Of a DNA stretch of 64,000 bases, positions 26,739-35,819 are shown piece by piece. The DNA lies in NCBI GenBank assembly GCA_031255855.1, contig JAIRRS010000101.1, forward strand, positions 124,001 to 188,000, read 5' to 3'. The stretch's first letter is position 1. The number at the start of each line of letters is the position of its first letter. The notes under the pieces are model-generated. The model saw only the letters and a program-made list of their open reading frames with translations. It was not told where the DNA came from and made no database searches. The position numbers were made by a program, and so were the translations under genes. The DNA is from Tannerellaceae bacterium. Lineage in GTDB: Bacteria > Bacteroidota > Bacteroidia > Bacteroidales > Tannerellaceae.

Positions 26739-28397
26739 TTAAAGTTTGAGAAGTTCACGCGCATTAGCCATAGATGCTTCGGTAAGTGTTGCCCCGCTTA
26801 GCATCCGCGCTACTTCTGTAATACGCTCATTATTTGTTAATTTTTTTATTTGTGTGATTGTTTGTTCGGCTGTGTCTTGCTTGTAAACAAAATAATGTTC
26901 TTTCCCTTTGGAAGCAATCTGAGGCAAATGGGTGATAGCAATTACCTGCATCTTATTTCCTAGTTCTTGCATAATATCTCCCATCTTATCAGCGATATCT
27001 CCGGAAACGCCCGTATCCACTTCGTCAAAGATAATAGCCGGGAGTGCCGTAAACCCGGCAATCATCGCCTTAATGCAAAGCATCAAACGGGAAATTTCAC
27101 CTCCGGAAGCTGTCTGGGCCACTCGTTCAAGTTCACCGCTTTTATTAGCAGAGAACATAAAGCGGACATCATCCATACCATCACTTTCCGGTTCGGACTT
27201 CTCTACAAAATCTATCCGGAAACGTGTATTTGGCATTCCTAACGGAGACAGTTTTCCCATCAGTTCTTTTGAGATAGTATCCGAAGCTTTCTTGCGCTTT
27301 ATACTTATTTGCAATGCTTGTTTTTTTAGTTCCGTAAAGGATGTGTCGCATTGGTTGGTTAATAGTTGGATTTGTTCGTCAAACGATTCTATTTCTGTCA
27401 GTTGTGTTGCGTACTGAGCTTGCAACGCTAATAGTTCTTCAACAGTCGACACCTTATGTTTCTGCTCCAATGAATAAAGGATATTCAGGCGATCGTTTAC
27501 CCATTGCAGACGGTCGGGGCTGAATTCGATGTCTTCTTTCAATGTACTTGTTTCCGAAGCCAAATCATTCAAATCAATAAAAGCTGTGCGCAACCTTTCG
27601 GTTATTTCTTTAGCTTCAGGGAAATATCCTTCGAGAGAATCGGCCGTTGAAAGCGCTTCTTTAATGAGTTGTACTCCTCCCCGCTCCTCTCCATTCAATA
27701 ACTCGGTTATTTTGTATAATGAACCTTTTATCTCCTCCGCATGTGAGAGGGTTTTCAATTCTCTTTCCAATTCGGCTTGTTCACCTTCTATCAGTTTGGC
27801 ATCTGTTAATTGGTCTAATTGGAAACGGAGATAGTCTTCATCTTGTTTGGCTTGAGACGCTCTCTCTAAAAGCTCTTTCAATTGCTTTTCCAACGACTGG
27901 TAATGGGAATACTCTTTTTTATATTGGGCAAGCAATAATTCGTTTTGAGCCATTACATCCACAACTCTTAGCTGAAACTTATTATCAGCCAATAACAGGT
28001 TTTGATGTTGGGAATGGATATCAATCAACCGATTACCCAGTTCCTTCATCACATTCAAAGCAGCAGGTGAATCATTTACAAAAGCACGGGATTTACCGGA
28101 TGCAAACAGCTCACGGCGAAGAAGGCAAGTATTTGTATCATATTCCAGGTCATTTTCAATAAAAAAAGGCTCTAATTGATACGTTGAAATATCGAATTCG
28201 GCTTCAATGATACATTTATCTTCTCCGTTTTTAATACTTTTGCTATCAGCACGTTGCCCAAGTACCAATCCTAAAGCACCCAAGATAATGGATTTTCCGG
28301 CACCTGTTTCTCCGCTAATTACCGTAAACGAATCGTTAAACCGGATATCAAGGTTGTCTATTAATACATAATTCTTTATGTATAAGGATCTCAACAT
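26739..28397 (-). CDS. recN: DNA repair protein RecN
   Basis: SMC-like ATPase that helps double-strand break repair by recombination. 552 residues, the normal RecN length. The head is split: Walker A GETGAGKSIILGALGL near residue 29, then coiled-coil arms with many Glu/Lys/Gln/Leu (about 150-380), and the distal head with SGGEISRLMLCIKA, Walker B PAIIFDEVDTGVSG and ITHLPQIASKG. It sits in a minus-strand run with rlmB downstream and DUF4835 and coaBC upstream, an arrangement I recall from several Bacteroidales genomes. Confidence 0.96.
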   Translation of the reverse strand: MLRSLYIKNYVLIDNLDIRFNDSFTVISGETGAGKSIILGALGLVLGQRADSKSIKNGEDKCIIEAEFDISTYQLEPFFIENDLEYDTNTCLLRRELFASGKSRAFVNDSPAALNVMKELGNRLIDIHSQHQNLLLADNKFQLRVVDVMAQNELLLAQYKKEYSHYQSLEKQLKELLERASQAKQDEDYLRFQLDQLTDAKLIEGEQAELERELKTLSHAEEIKGSLYKITELLNGEERGGVQLIKEALSTADSLEGYFPEAKEITERLRTAFIDLNDLASETSTLKEDIEFSPDRLQWVNDRLNILYSLEQKHKVSTVEELLALQAQYATQLTEIESFDEQIQLLTNQCDTSFTELKKQALQISIKRKKASDTISKELMGKLSPLGMPNTRFRIDFVEKSEPESDGMDDVRFMFSANKSGELERVAQTASGGEISRLMLCIKAMIAGFTALPAIIFDEVDTGVSGDIADKMGDIMQELGNKMQVIAITHLPQIASKGKEHYFVYKQDTAEQTITQIKKLTNNERITEVARMLSGATLTEASMANARELLKL

Positions 28398-28403
28398 AAC
28401 TCA

Positions 28404-29303
28404 TTATCGTTTTAAGGCTTCAAAACGAGTAGTTTCCGTAGGATAAAGATTGGAAAGCATCTCAAATCCGCTTTGTTTTTCCTGTGCATTTGCTTTGGAA
28501 TAAGTCGCCACTATCTCGTCTAATTTAGCATCAGAAAACATTTGTAACAATATTGATGTAGGACGGTTTCTTTTGTATTCTTCCAATGCAGGCAAAACAC
28601 CCAGGAGCGTCGTTCGTCCACGGTCGGCATTAGCTGCCATTTCGTCTAATCCTTTTCGATGGTATGTATACCACATATCGCGGAAAGGATTACCTTGATT
28701 CTCTGTTATGGCTGTGATAATCGCATGGCGGTTACGGTTGCTGTCGAATGCTCGCCAACCATTCCAACTTGGTTGAGATTGGCATAAATTCACAATTTGT
28801 TGGGCTTGCTGAAAAAAAACGGTTCCGCCTTTAGGTGAAAAACTATCAAAATCGAATCCCAAAATCAAATAGACATAATAAACAATCGTTGCCGTCAGAT
28901 TACTTTGCAACGTATTCTCAGCATATTCCAATGGCGAAAATTCGATATACTCAAAGTCTAGTTGTACATCGCGGAAGTTTAATGTGGTTGTCGCATAGCT
29001 TGAATTATACACCGGGCGGCGCGCTTGTATTTGTATCTCTGATTTAAAATTGTCACCATCACGCTCATTTATGATAATTGTCATCATGCAATCAATCTTT
29101 TCATTCACGGAAAAGGTAGCGTCCGTCCATTTCCGATTGTTCACAAATTCCATTAATGCTGTTTGCAAAGAGGTATATATTTGTTTACTTCCCTGAACTT
29201 TATCACTGTTTATCGTTATACGGGCATTTATTTCCTGCGCCTCTGCCGCAAACCCCACAACAAAAAACAAAACAAGAAACAATATTTTCTTTCCTATTTT
29301 CAT
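28404..29303 (-). CDS. DUF4835 family protein (exported)
   Basis: Function unknown; the family is confined to Bacteroidetes. The 299 residues start with a signal peptide (MKIGKKILFLVLFFVVGFAAEAQ), followed by ARITINSDKVQG and the family segments LQTALMEFVNNRKWT, YNSSYATTTLNFRD and TIVYYVYLILGFDFDSFSPKGG, and a helical C-terminus. It is packed between coaBC (4-bp overlap) and recN (6-bp gap). Gliding motility or type IX secretion has been suggested for neighbours in other Bacteroidetes; I have no evidence for it here. Confidence 0.85.
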   Translation of the reverse strand: MKIGKKILFLVLFFVVGFAAEAQEINARITINSDKVQGSKQIYTSLQTALMEFVNNRKWTDATFSVNEKIDCMMTIIINERDGDNFKSEIQIQARRPVYNSSYATTTLNFRDVQLDFEYIEFSPLEYAENTLQSNLTATIVYYVYLILGFDFDSFSPKGGTVFFQQAQQIVNLCQSQPSWNGWRAFDSNRNRHAIITAITENQGNPFRDMWYTYHRKGLDEMAANADRGRTTLLGVLPALEEYKRNRPTSILLQMFSDAKLDEIVATYSKANAQEKQSGFEMLSNLYPTETTRFEALKR

Positions 29304-30505
29304 TTTATTATTGAAATCAATTTATTAACAATATCCAAGGCAACAGCTTTTTTATCCTTAAGTGGATAATTTGTAACATTTCCTTCGTTATCAACAATAC
29401 TGATTTTATTGGTATCTACACGAAAACCTGCTCCTTGTTCATTCAGTGAATTCAATACTATAAAATCAAGGTTCTTTCTAGTTAATTTGCTTTTGGCATG
29501 CGCTAATTCATTATTTGTTTCCAAAGCAAATCCCACCAATGTTTGATTATCCCTCTTCATTGCGCCAAGTGAAGCGGCAATATCCTTATTGGGAACCAGA
29601 TGAAGCATCATTTCATTTTTACTCTCCTTCTTTATTTTTTCCTGCGATATTGTTTCTGGACGATAGTCGGATACGGCAGCACATAAAATAGCTGCATCTA
29701 CCTTAGGAAACAAAGATACAGCAACCTGATACATTTCGTCGGCTGACTCAATATTGATACGTTTAATATTTGGATGTGAAATTGTCAATGACACAGGTCC
29801 AGCGATTAATAATACTTCAGCCCCTTTGTGAGCACAAACCTCCGCAAGCGCAAAACCCATCCTACCGGAAGAATAGTTCCCTATAAAACGCACCGGGTCT
29901 ATCTTCTCATACGTAGGTCCAGCCGTTATCAGAATCTTTTTTTTTTGAAGGTTGTTCTGCAGTGATTCGAAGAACTCTTCTAAACGATTGATAATGACAT
30001 CCGGTTCTTCCATCCTGCCCTTTCCTATTAAATGGCTGGCCAGTTCACCTTCGGCAGGTTCGATAATGTTATTACCAAACGAGCGGAGCTTATCCAAATT
30101 TCGCTGGGTAGCCGGATGGGCTAACATATCCAAATCCATAGCCGGTGCAACAAATACAGGGGCTTTACACGACAAATAAGTAGTAATAAGCATATTATCG
30201 GCAATGCCATTAGCCATTTTTCCGATAGTGGAAGCAGTAGCAGGAGCTATCAACATGGCATCCGTCCAAAGCCCTAAATCAACATGACTGTTCCAAGTTC
30301 CATCGCGATTAGAGAAGAAATCACTGATAACGGGTTTCCTACTCAATGTAGAAAGTGTAAGCGGTGTAATGAATTCCTTTCCGGAAGGGGTTATGACCAC
30401 CTGAACTTCCGCACCTTTTTTTATCAATCCGCGAATGATAGAAGCTGATTTATAGGCTGCTATACTTCCTGTTATCCCTAATATGATTTTTCTGTTTTTC
30501 AACAT
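29300..30505 (-). CDS. coaBC: Bifunctional phosphopantothenoylcysteine decarboxylase / phosphopantothenate-cysteine ligase
   Basis: Two consecutive steps of coenzyme A synthesis. The CoaC half is a flavoprotein with ITGSIAAYKSASIIRGLIKKG at its start, PATASTIGKMANGIADN and the decarboxylase loop APAMDLDML. The CoaB half begins near residue 185 with ITAGPTYEKIDPVRFIGNYS and SGRMGFALAE, then AAVSDYRP and NKDIAASLG. From ATG 30505 (MLKNRK) the length is 401 residues; a TTG at 30517 would add four. The 3' end overlaps the DUF4835 start by 4 bp. Confidence 0.95.
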   Translation of the reverse strand: MLKNRKIILGITGSIAAYKSASIIRGLIKKGAEVQVVITPSGKEFITPLTLSTLSRKPVISDFFSNRDGTWNSHVDLGLWTDAMLIAPATASTIGKMANGIADNMLITTYLSCKAPVFVAPAMDLDMLAHPATQRNLDKLRSFGNNIIEPAEGELASHLIGKGRMEEPDVIINRLEEFFESLQNNLQKKKILITAGPTYEKIDPVRFIGNYSSGRMGFALAEVCAHKGAEVLLIAGPVSLTISHPNIKRINIESADEMYQVAVSLFPKVDAAILCAAVSDYRPETISQEKIKKESKNEMMLHLVPNKDIAASLGAMKRDNQTLVGFALETNNELAHAKSKLTRKNLDFIVLNSLNEQGAGFRVDTNKISIVDNEGNVTNYPLKDKKAVALDIVNKLISIIK

Positions 30506-30560
30506 ACATTCATTCAAAACGTTGAAACGTAAAAATTAAACGTTTCCATATCATCATTTA

Positions 30561-31712
30561 TTACAATCGTAGCTTTAAAATTTCACGAGCTATAGGGGCA
30601 TCTATACTGGCATGTTCACCTAATTTCCACCCCATTTGTATTATTGGTTCTATCAATTTATCTAAATCAGATTCTTTTATTCCATATTCGTTTAAACGGG
30701 TTCTTAGACCCATATCACGGAAAAACAGTTCAACTATTTTGATTGTTTCTTCTACTCGTTCGGATATACTTCCACTTGTTATGCCAAACACAGAGGCTCC
30801 TAAACGAAGCATTTTTTCTTCTTTTTCTTTTTGTAAATATTGCATGACACCAGGAAGGACAACCGCTAATGTTTCCGCATGGTCTAATCCGAATTGTGCC
30901 GTCAGTGCATAACCAATACGGTGTGACGACCAATCCTGAGGTACTCCCTGCCCTATCCAACCGTTCAAAGCATTCGTAGCAGCCCACATCAGGTTAGCAC
31001 GGATATCATAATCGCAAGGATTAGCTAGTACCTTTCGTCCTTCTTCTACGATGATCTTCATCAAGCTCTCAGCAAAAGCATCCTGAACCTTCGCATTTAC
31101 CGGATAAGTAAGGTATTGTTCAATCACATGAATGAATGAATCCACCACTCCATTTGCTACCTGACGAGCAGGCAACGAATAAGTTACTTCCGGATCCATT
31201 ATTGCAAACTGTGAAAATATAAGTGGACTAGCAAAGTTGAGTTTCTTCCCTATAGAAACACGGGAGATTACCGCCCGTTCATTCATCTCGGAACCTGTAG
31301 CTGCCAACGTTAATACCGCCCCTAACGGCATCGCCCTCTTGATTTCATTTCCTTTAGAAAGGATATCCCAAGGGTCACCCTCGAAAGGAACAGCAGAGGC
31401 AATAAATTTAGTTGCATCAATCACAGAACCTCCACCTACGGCAAGAAGGAAATCTATTTTCTCTTTTTTTACAAATTCTACAGCTTGCATGCAGGTCTCG
31501 TAATGTGGATTAGCTTCTATTCCTGGGAATTCCGCAAAACGAAAATCTTTCAATGCACCAATCACCTGCTCATATATTCCATTTTTCTTGATACTTCCTC
31601 CGCCATAAATCATTAAAACTTTAGCATCTCTGGGTATCAATGTAGACAAACGGGCGATTGTTCCTTTCCCGAAAACTACTTTTACAGGATTACAGAACGT
31701 GAAATTATTCAT
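30561..31712 (-). CDS. Iron-dependent alcohol dehydrogenase (YqhD/BdhA type)
   Basis: NAD(P)H-linked reduction of aldehydes or butanol-type alcohols with a bound divalent metal. The 383 residues show the nucleotide-binding segment KVLMIYGGGSIKKNG, the glycine motif GGGSVIDATKF, LTLAATGSEMN and the metal site: a His in MNGWIGQG...SSHRIGYAL and DHAETLAVVLPG. Overall similar to E. coli YqhD and clostridial BdhA. It is 2 bp upstream of the exonuclease gene's 3' neighbour and shares its direction, so both probably belong to one long minus-strand operon with dnaN. Confidence 0.93.
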   Translation of the reverse strand: MNNFTFCNPVKVVFGKGTIARLSTLIPRDAKVLMIYGGGSIKKNGIYEQVIGALKDFRFAEFPGIEANPHYETCMQAVEFVKKEKIDFLLAVGGGSVIDATKFIASAVPFEGDPWDILSKGNEIKRAMPLGAVLTLAATGSEMNERAVISRVSIGKKLNFASPLIFSQFAIMDPEVTYSLPARQVANGVVDSFIHVIEQYLTYPVNAKVQDAFAESLMKIIVEEGRKVLANPCDYDIRANLMWAATNALNGWIGQGVPQDWSSHRIGYALTAQFGLDHAETLAVVLPGVMQYLQKEKEEKMLRLGASVFGITSGSISERVEETIKIVELFFRDMGLRTRLNEYGIKESDLDKLIEPIIQMGWKLGEHASIDAPIAREILKLRL

Positions 31713-31714
31713 TC

Positions 31715-32485
31715 TTATTTTGAATTAAAACCTCTCAGTTTGATTTCAGTAAATATTTTTTTTGTGTTGAGCGTAAAGTCGCCATTCATAATCCAAGCAT
31801 AATAGCTGGGGTCTTTTTGCAACACATCCGTCACTAATTGACCTTTATATTTTCCGAAGTTAATAACTTCCTCCCTTTTATCGTTGTAAATCATCCGCCC
31901 GGCAAAATCTACGTTATTGTTGTAACTTGAATATTCGGACAAGAAAGTCACATCGTTTTTCAAATCCGGATATCGGTCTAATTGAGCTTTCAATATCTCA
32001 TACGTAGCTATTGTATCAGCCTCAGCCGTATGGGCATTCTCCAATTCTTTGTTACAATAGAATTTGTAAGCAGCCGACAAGGTACGTTGTTCCATCTTAT
32101 GGAAAATAGTTTGTACATCTACAAATTTCCGGCGATTCAAGTCAATATCTACATTGGCACGTAGAAATTCTTCGGCAAGCATGGGAATATCGAAACGGTT
32201 CGAGTTGAAACCTGCTAAGTCACATCCTTCAATCTGTACTGCCAATGATTTGGCAATTTCTTTAAAAGTTGGACAATCCTTTACGTCTTCATCTGAAATG
32301 CCGTGTATGGCTGTCGATTCAGGAGGAATCGGCATATCGGGATTGATACGTCTTGTTTTCGTTTCTTCCTTCCCGTTCGGGTGTACTTTTACAAACGAAA
32401 TCTCAACAATGCGGTCTTTTACAATATTAATACCCGTTGTCTCCAAATCAAAGAAGACCAACGGGTTCCTTAAGTTTAGTTGCAT
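31715..32485 (-). CDS. DEDDh 3'-5' exonuclease, DNA polymerase III epsilon type
   Basis: Proofreading-type exonuclease. 256 residues. The DEDDh core: VFFDLETTGIN (Asp and Glu of ExoI), AGFNSNRFDIPML (ExoII Asp) and HTAEADT (ExoIIIe His and Asp). A C-terminal domain of about 75 residues (INFGKYKGQLVTDVLQKDPSYYAWIMNGDF) matches a short putative quorum-sensing-regulated (DUF3820-like) fold seen in related proteins. It lies 10 bp after dnaN, which fits a role with the replicase. Whether it is the main epsilon subunit or a repair paralogue cannot be told. Confidence 0.9.
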   Translation of the reverse strand: MQLNLRNPLVFFDLETTGINIVKDRIVEISFVKVHPNGKEETKTRRINPDMPIPPESTAIHGISDEDVKDCPTFKEIAKSLAVQIEGCDLAGFNSNRFDIPMLAEEFLRANVDIDLNRRKFVDVQTIFHKMEQRTLSAAYKFYCNKELENAHTAEADTIATYEILKAQLDRYPDLKNDVTFLSEYSSYNNNVDFAGRMIYNDKREEVINFGKYKGQLVTDVLQKDPSYYAWIMNGDFTLNTKKIFTEIKLRGFNSK

Positions 32486-32495
32486 TTATTACGTA

Positions 32496-33620
32496 TTAGT
32501 CGTTCAACATCATCGGCATGAGTAACATCAGAACTTCTTCGTTTTCTTCGTTTTCGATTGGAAGTATAACGCCTGCGCGAGAAGGGTCGGCCAGTTCAAG
32601 TATAATATCTTCCGAGGCTATATTACCCAATATTTCAATCAAGAAAGTAGCCTTGAAACCAATCTTCAATTCAGTACCGTCGAACTGACATGTTATTTTT
32701 TCTTCCGCAGAGATAGAGAAATCAATATCTTGTGCCGAAATAATCATTTCATTAGCTGTTAAATGCAATTTCACAAGACTGCTTGCTGCATTGGAAAATA
32801 CAGCCACACGTTTCAATGCGTTATGAAGAGAGATACGGTCTACTGTCACTTTATAAGGGTTTTCCTGCGGAATCACACTGTCGTAGTTCGGATAACGTCC
32901 TTCTATCAAACGACAAACCATTTCAAAGTTTGGAGAAAAAATGTAAGCATTGTTATCGTCGAATTTTATTTGGATAGGAGCAGACTCCTTCGCCAATACA
33001 CTTCTTAACAAATTAGCCGGTTTTTTTGGTAAAATAAAAGATGCTTCCTCGTTTGATTGGACAGAAAGATTACGCAATCGTGCCAGTTTATGCCCATCCG
33101 AAGCAACAAATGTTAAGTCGTCTTTATGTATATCAAAATAAATACCATTCATTACCGGTCGCAATTCGTCGTCGGCAGTTGCAAAAAGCGAACGGCTGAT
33201 ACCATTCAGCAACGTTTGTGCATCTATTGTAATAGATATATTGGTTTCGTTCAATGGTTTTTGTTGCGGATAGGCATCTCCGGGTTGACCGATAAAATTA
33301 TATTGTCCGTTTTCAAAATGCACATCTATCGCTAAGTTATCATCATTGATAACGAAATTGAGTGGTTGTTCAGGGAGTTCTTTTAATGGTTCAAGCAATA
33401 TCTTGGCAGTTACAGCAAATTTTCCAGAACCTTCCGCATTCATTACATTGACAGAAGTAACCATTCGCGTTTCGGCATCCGAAGCTGTGACAGTAAGTTT
33501 ATTACCCTCTAAATCAAAAAGGAAACTATCCAGAATAGGTAAAGAGTTCTTAGACGCGATAACTTTGCTTATCGACTGCAAACGAGACAATAGTGCCGTG
33601 CTTGATACATCAAACTTCAT
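32496..33620 (-). CDS. dnaN: DNA polymerase III beta subunit (sliding clamp)
   Basis: Ring-shaped processivity clamp. 374 residues in three repeated domains with family segments: MKFDVSSTALLSRLQSISKV at the N-terminus, FATADDELRPVMNGIYFDI near residue 141, ATDGHKL-type VASDGHKLARL, and the conserved C-terminal MLLMPMMLND (compare MPMRL in E. coli). Here dnaN is not next to dnaA or recF but heads a small operon with an exonuclease. A -7 box TATTTTTG lies on the minus strand at 33670-33677, 50 bases upstream. Confidence 0.97.
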   Translation of the reverse strand: MKFDVSSTALLSRLQSISKVIASKNSLPILDSFLFDLEGNKLTVTASDAETRMVTSVNVMNAEGSGKFAVTAKILLEPLKELPEQPLNFVINDDNLAIDVHFENGQYNFIGQPGDAYPQQKPLNETNISITIDAQTLLNGISRSLFATADDELRPVMNGIYFDIHKDDLTFVASDGHKLARLRNLSVQSNEEASFILPKKPANLLRSVLAKESAPIQIKFDDNNAYIFSPNFEMVCRLIEGRYPNYDSVIPQENPYKVTVDRISLHNALKRVAVFSNAASSLVKLHLTANEMIISAQDIDFSISAEEKITCQFDGTELKIGFKATFLIEILGNIASEDIILELADPSRAGVILPIENEENEEVLMLLMPMMLND

Positions 33621-33669
33621 AGCTTATTAATTATTTATTGATTATTTTCCATTTCTAAATTAAGCAGAA

Positions 33670-33677
33670 CAAAAATA
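33670..33677 (-). promoter_or_regulatory. -7 box of the dnaN operon
   Basis: Minus strand TATTTTTG, 50 bases before the dnaN start. Confidence 0.5.
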
Positions 33678-33785
33678 AGAAATTATTTCTATTAAGCGGA
33701 ATACGCCTGAAAAAATATGAATCATGTTCTTATAAAAATAACACACGCCCGAAATTATTTACGTCACGTCCTGATATAAAGGCAT

Positions 33786-33822
33786 AAAAAAACTTCCTCT
33801 GATAGTGGGAGGAAGTTTTTCA
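33786..33822 (-). terminator. Terminator of the L28-L33-DUF4295 operon
   Basis: Perfect 12-bp stem AAAAACTTCCTC / GAGGAAGTTTTT (33788-33799 and 33809-33820) with a 9-base loop, 20 bases after the DUF4295 stop; T tract on the minus strand. Confidence 0.9.
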
Positions 33823-33840
33823 ATATTTCATATTACTCGA

Positions 33841-33993
33841 TTATTTCGCGAAATAGTCTTTAACAGCTTCGTTAGGAATCATTTCTTCCTGAAAGATATA
33901 AGCTCCTGTTTTCGGAGACTTCACCATTTTAACAACTTTGGAATATGTGCGGCCTTCACCTTTCTTAAATGTTGCAACTGCTTTTTTTGCCAT
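33841..33993 (-). CDS. DUF4295 family protein (50 residues)
   Basis: Very small basic protein translated from the ATG at 33993: MAKKAVATFKKGEGRTYSKV, continuing to ...NEAVKDYFAK with a TAA at 33841-33843. DUF4295 proteins are found in Bacteroidetes right after rpmB and rpmG, and are thought to be ribosome-associated; no function has been shown to my knowledge. The gene is 16 bp downstream of rpmG and ends just before a strong terminator, so it is the last gene of that operon. Confidence 0.92.
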   Translation of the reverse strand: MAKKAVATFKKGEGRTYSKVVKMVKSPKTGAYIFQEEMIPNEAVKDYFAK

Positions 33994-34009
33994 CGTTTAA
34001 AATCTCCTA

Positions 34010-34198
34010 TTATTTAATTTCTTTATGTAAAGTTACTTTTTTCAATATTGGATTGTATTTTTTCAATTCCAAACGTTGAGTTGTATTCTTTCTGTTCTTC
34101 GTTGTAATATATCTTGACGTACCCGGCATACCACTTTCTTTATGCTCTGTACATTCCAAAATAACCTGCACTCTATTACCTTTCGCTTTCTTTGCCAT
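34010..34198 (-). CDS. rpmG: 50S ribosomal protein L33
   Basis: 62 residues: [19 protein letters not shown] at the N-terminus, then [20 protein letters not shown] and [14 protein letters not shown], the L33 signature. Only one Cys remains (LECTEH) and the CxxC pairs of zinc-binding L33 are absent, so this is the zinc-free (C-minus) form. It lies 16 bp after rpmB. Confidence 0.96.
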   Translation of the reverse strand: MAKKAKGNRVQVILECTEHKESGMPGTSRYITTKNRKNTTQRLELKKYNPILKKVTLHKEIK

Positions 34199-34214
34199 CG
34201 TTTATTTCCTCCAA

Positions 34215-34472
34215 TTAAGCATTAACACCTTTTATTTCAATCAAATAGCCTTTTTGTACAGCATTTTTAATTGCTGCATCCAAACCGAGTTTGTTAATGG
34301 CACGTAAACCCGCGGCAGAAATATTCAGGCTTATCCATTGGTCTTCTTCCACCCAGTAGAACTTCTTTGTAAACAAATTTACATTGAACTTACGCTTTGT
34401 TTTTTTATTAGAGTGGGCAACGTTGTTGCCAACCATTGCTTTCTTTCCTGTAATCTGACAAATCTTAGACAT
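34215..34472 (-). CDS. rpmB: 50S ribosomal protein L28
   Basis: 85 residues beginning [20 protein letters not shown] with the conserved [13 protein letters not shown] stretch and [10 protein letters not shown] near the C-terminus. First gene of the L28-L33-DUF4295 operon; minus-strand -7 box TTACTTTG at 34532-34539, about 60 bases upstream. Confidence 0.97.
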   Translation of the reverse strand: MSKICQITGKKAMVGNNVAHSNKKTKRKFNVNLFTKKFYWVEEDQWISLNISAAGLRAINKLGLDAAIKNAVQKGYLIEIKGVNA

Positions 34473-34531
34473 CTCTATCTTATTTTTATTATTTACAATA
34501 TAAAATGAATACCATTCTCACAATCAGGGCG

Positions 34532-34539
34532 CAAAGTAA
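34532..34539 (-). promoter_or_regulatory. -7 box of the rpmB operon
   Basis: Minus strand TTACTTTG with GTTG at a 20-bp gap (34560-34563), a near-consensus Bacteroidetes promoter. The remaining bases up to the gpx stop (34564-34719) show no gene or RNA that I recognise. Confidence 0.5.
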
Positions 34540-34719
34540 AGCATAAAAATTAATTTACACAACTTTTTAGCTAAACAAAATGCATAAAAAATCCCTTTTT
34601 CGAACTAGCATCACGAACAGAACAAAAGATTATTTTCGAATGAATCCATGCAGATCGTATCTTACGGGGTATGAAAATGCGAAATTATTCTTTTTAATTT
34701 ATAGCATGATAGTGACTTT

Positions 34720-35259
34720 TTACTTTTCTATCCATGAAATAATCGTGTCGTCCATAGGGCTTGTTTGGGGAGGAAGTGAACCGATCCAATTGCCATTTTC
34801 GTCAATCATGAATTTTTGGAAATTCCAAGTTACTTCGGCATCTTTTATTCCGTTTTCACTTTTTTCCGTCAACCATTTATATAAAGGAGCTTTGTCTTCT
34901 CCCACAACCGATATCTTCGACATCAATGGAAAAGTGACGCCATAGTTTAAACGGCAGAATTCTTTAATTTCTTCATTAGAACCCGGCTCTTGCTCTTTAA
35001 AGTTATTGGCAGGAAACCCAATGATAGTAAATGCATCACTACCATATTTTTCATATAAAGCCTGTAGTTGTTCGTATTGGGGAGTCAATCCGCATTTGGA
35101 AGCTACATTTATTATCAATACTTTTTTCCCTTTCAACTGCGATAACGATAATTCTTCACCATCAATTGTTTGAACAGTAAAATCGTAGAAACTTCTATTT
35201 TGTGCCATTATCGAAACCGACAGCATAACTGCCATAATGAAAAGAATGTATGTCTTCAT
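34720..35259 (-). CDS. Glutathione peroxidase family protein (exported, Cys type)
   Basis: Peroxide-reducing enzyme; bacterial Cys forms usually take electrons from thioredoxin. 179 residues with a signal peptide (MKTYILFIMAVMLSVSIMAQ). The GPx core follows: NVASKCGLTPQYEQLQALY with the peroxidatic Cys in place of selenocysteine, IIGFPANNFKEQEPGSNEEI and VTWNFQKFMIDENG (Trp-Asn-Phe motif). The tetrad Cys/Gln/Trp/Asn is therefore mostly visible, though Gln falls in a modified ANNFKEQEP. A -7 box TATTTTTG at 35297-35304 (minus) suggests a separate promoter downstream of the hydrogenase genes, useful for protecting an oxygen-sensitive cell. Confidence 0.93.
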   Translation of the reverse strand: MKTYILFIMAVMLSVSIMAQNRSFYDFTVQTIDGEELSLSQLKGKKVLIINVASKCGLTPQYEQLQALYEKYGSDAFTIIGFPANNFKEQEPGSNEEIKEFCRLNYGVTFPLMSKISVVGEDKAPLYKWLTEKSENGIKDAEVTWNFQKFMIDENGNWIGSLPPQTSPMDDTIISWIEK

Positions 35260-35296
35260 AATTATACCTTAATTTAAAAAATGTATATACACAGAA

Positions 35297-35304
35297 CAAA
35301 AATA
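35297..35304 (-). promoter_or_regulatory. -7 box of the glutathione peroxidase gene
   Basis: Minus strand TATTTTTG, 37 bases before the start at 35259, inside the short gap after hydC. Confidence 0.5.
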
Positions 35305-35325
35305 GCAAAAAAACGTTCTGATTGA

Positions 35326-35814
35326 TTATTTTTCCTGAAAATAATACTCCGACAATATTTTCTTTACCTTTTCGGGAGCCATCCGTCCAAATACTTTTCC
35401 GGCTATGGAAATCACAGGGGCAAGTCCACAAGCTCCTATGCAACGTAGGCAATCCAAAGAAAACAATCCGTCGGATGTTGTTTCCCCTACCTTTATATCA
35501 AGCTGCCTTTCCAATTCTTCCAATATTTTCTCTGCTCCTTTGACATAACAGGCTGTCCCCATGCAAATGGAAATAGGATATTTTCCATTGGGTGTCATCG
35601 TAAAAAAAGAATAAAAGGAGACAACACCATACACCTTAGACACTGGTATATCCAACTTTGAAGCAATAACCTCTTGCACTTCCGGTGGCAAATATCCCAA
35701 TGTACCTTGAGCGGCATGGAGAATATTAATCAATTCGCTGGCATCATTACTATATTCTCCACAAATAGCATGAAGTTTGTCTATTTTCGATTGAGATAGA
35801 TATAGTGCTTCCAT
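35326..35814 (-). CDS. hydC: Hydrogenase subunit HydC (NuoE-like [2Fe-2S] protein)
   Basis: Small electron-carrying subunit of the bifurcating hydrogenase. 162 residues with an N-terminal helical part and a thioredoxin-like [2Fe-2S] domain; the four cluster Cys are visible as CMGTACYVKG and CLRCIGACGLAP. LGYLPPEVQEVIA and VYGVVSFYSFF are standard NuoE-type segments. It starts 5 bp after the hydA stop, so it is the last gene of hydB-hydA-hydC. Confidence 0.92.
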   Translation of the reverse strand: MEALYLSQSKIDKLHAICGEYSNDASELINILHAAQGTLGYLPPEVQEVIASKLDIPVSKVYGVVSFYSFFTMTPNGKYPISICMGTACYVKGAEKILEELERQLDIKVGETTSDGLFSLDCLRCIGACGLAPVISIAGKVFGRMAPEKVKKILSEYYFQEK

Positions 35815-35819
35815 TGTTT

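Noticed and set aside
34720..35259. Selenocysteine glutathione peroxidase
   Set aside because: The active-site codon encodes Cys (ASKCGLTP), not TGA.
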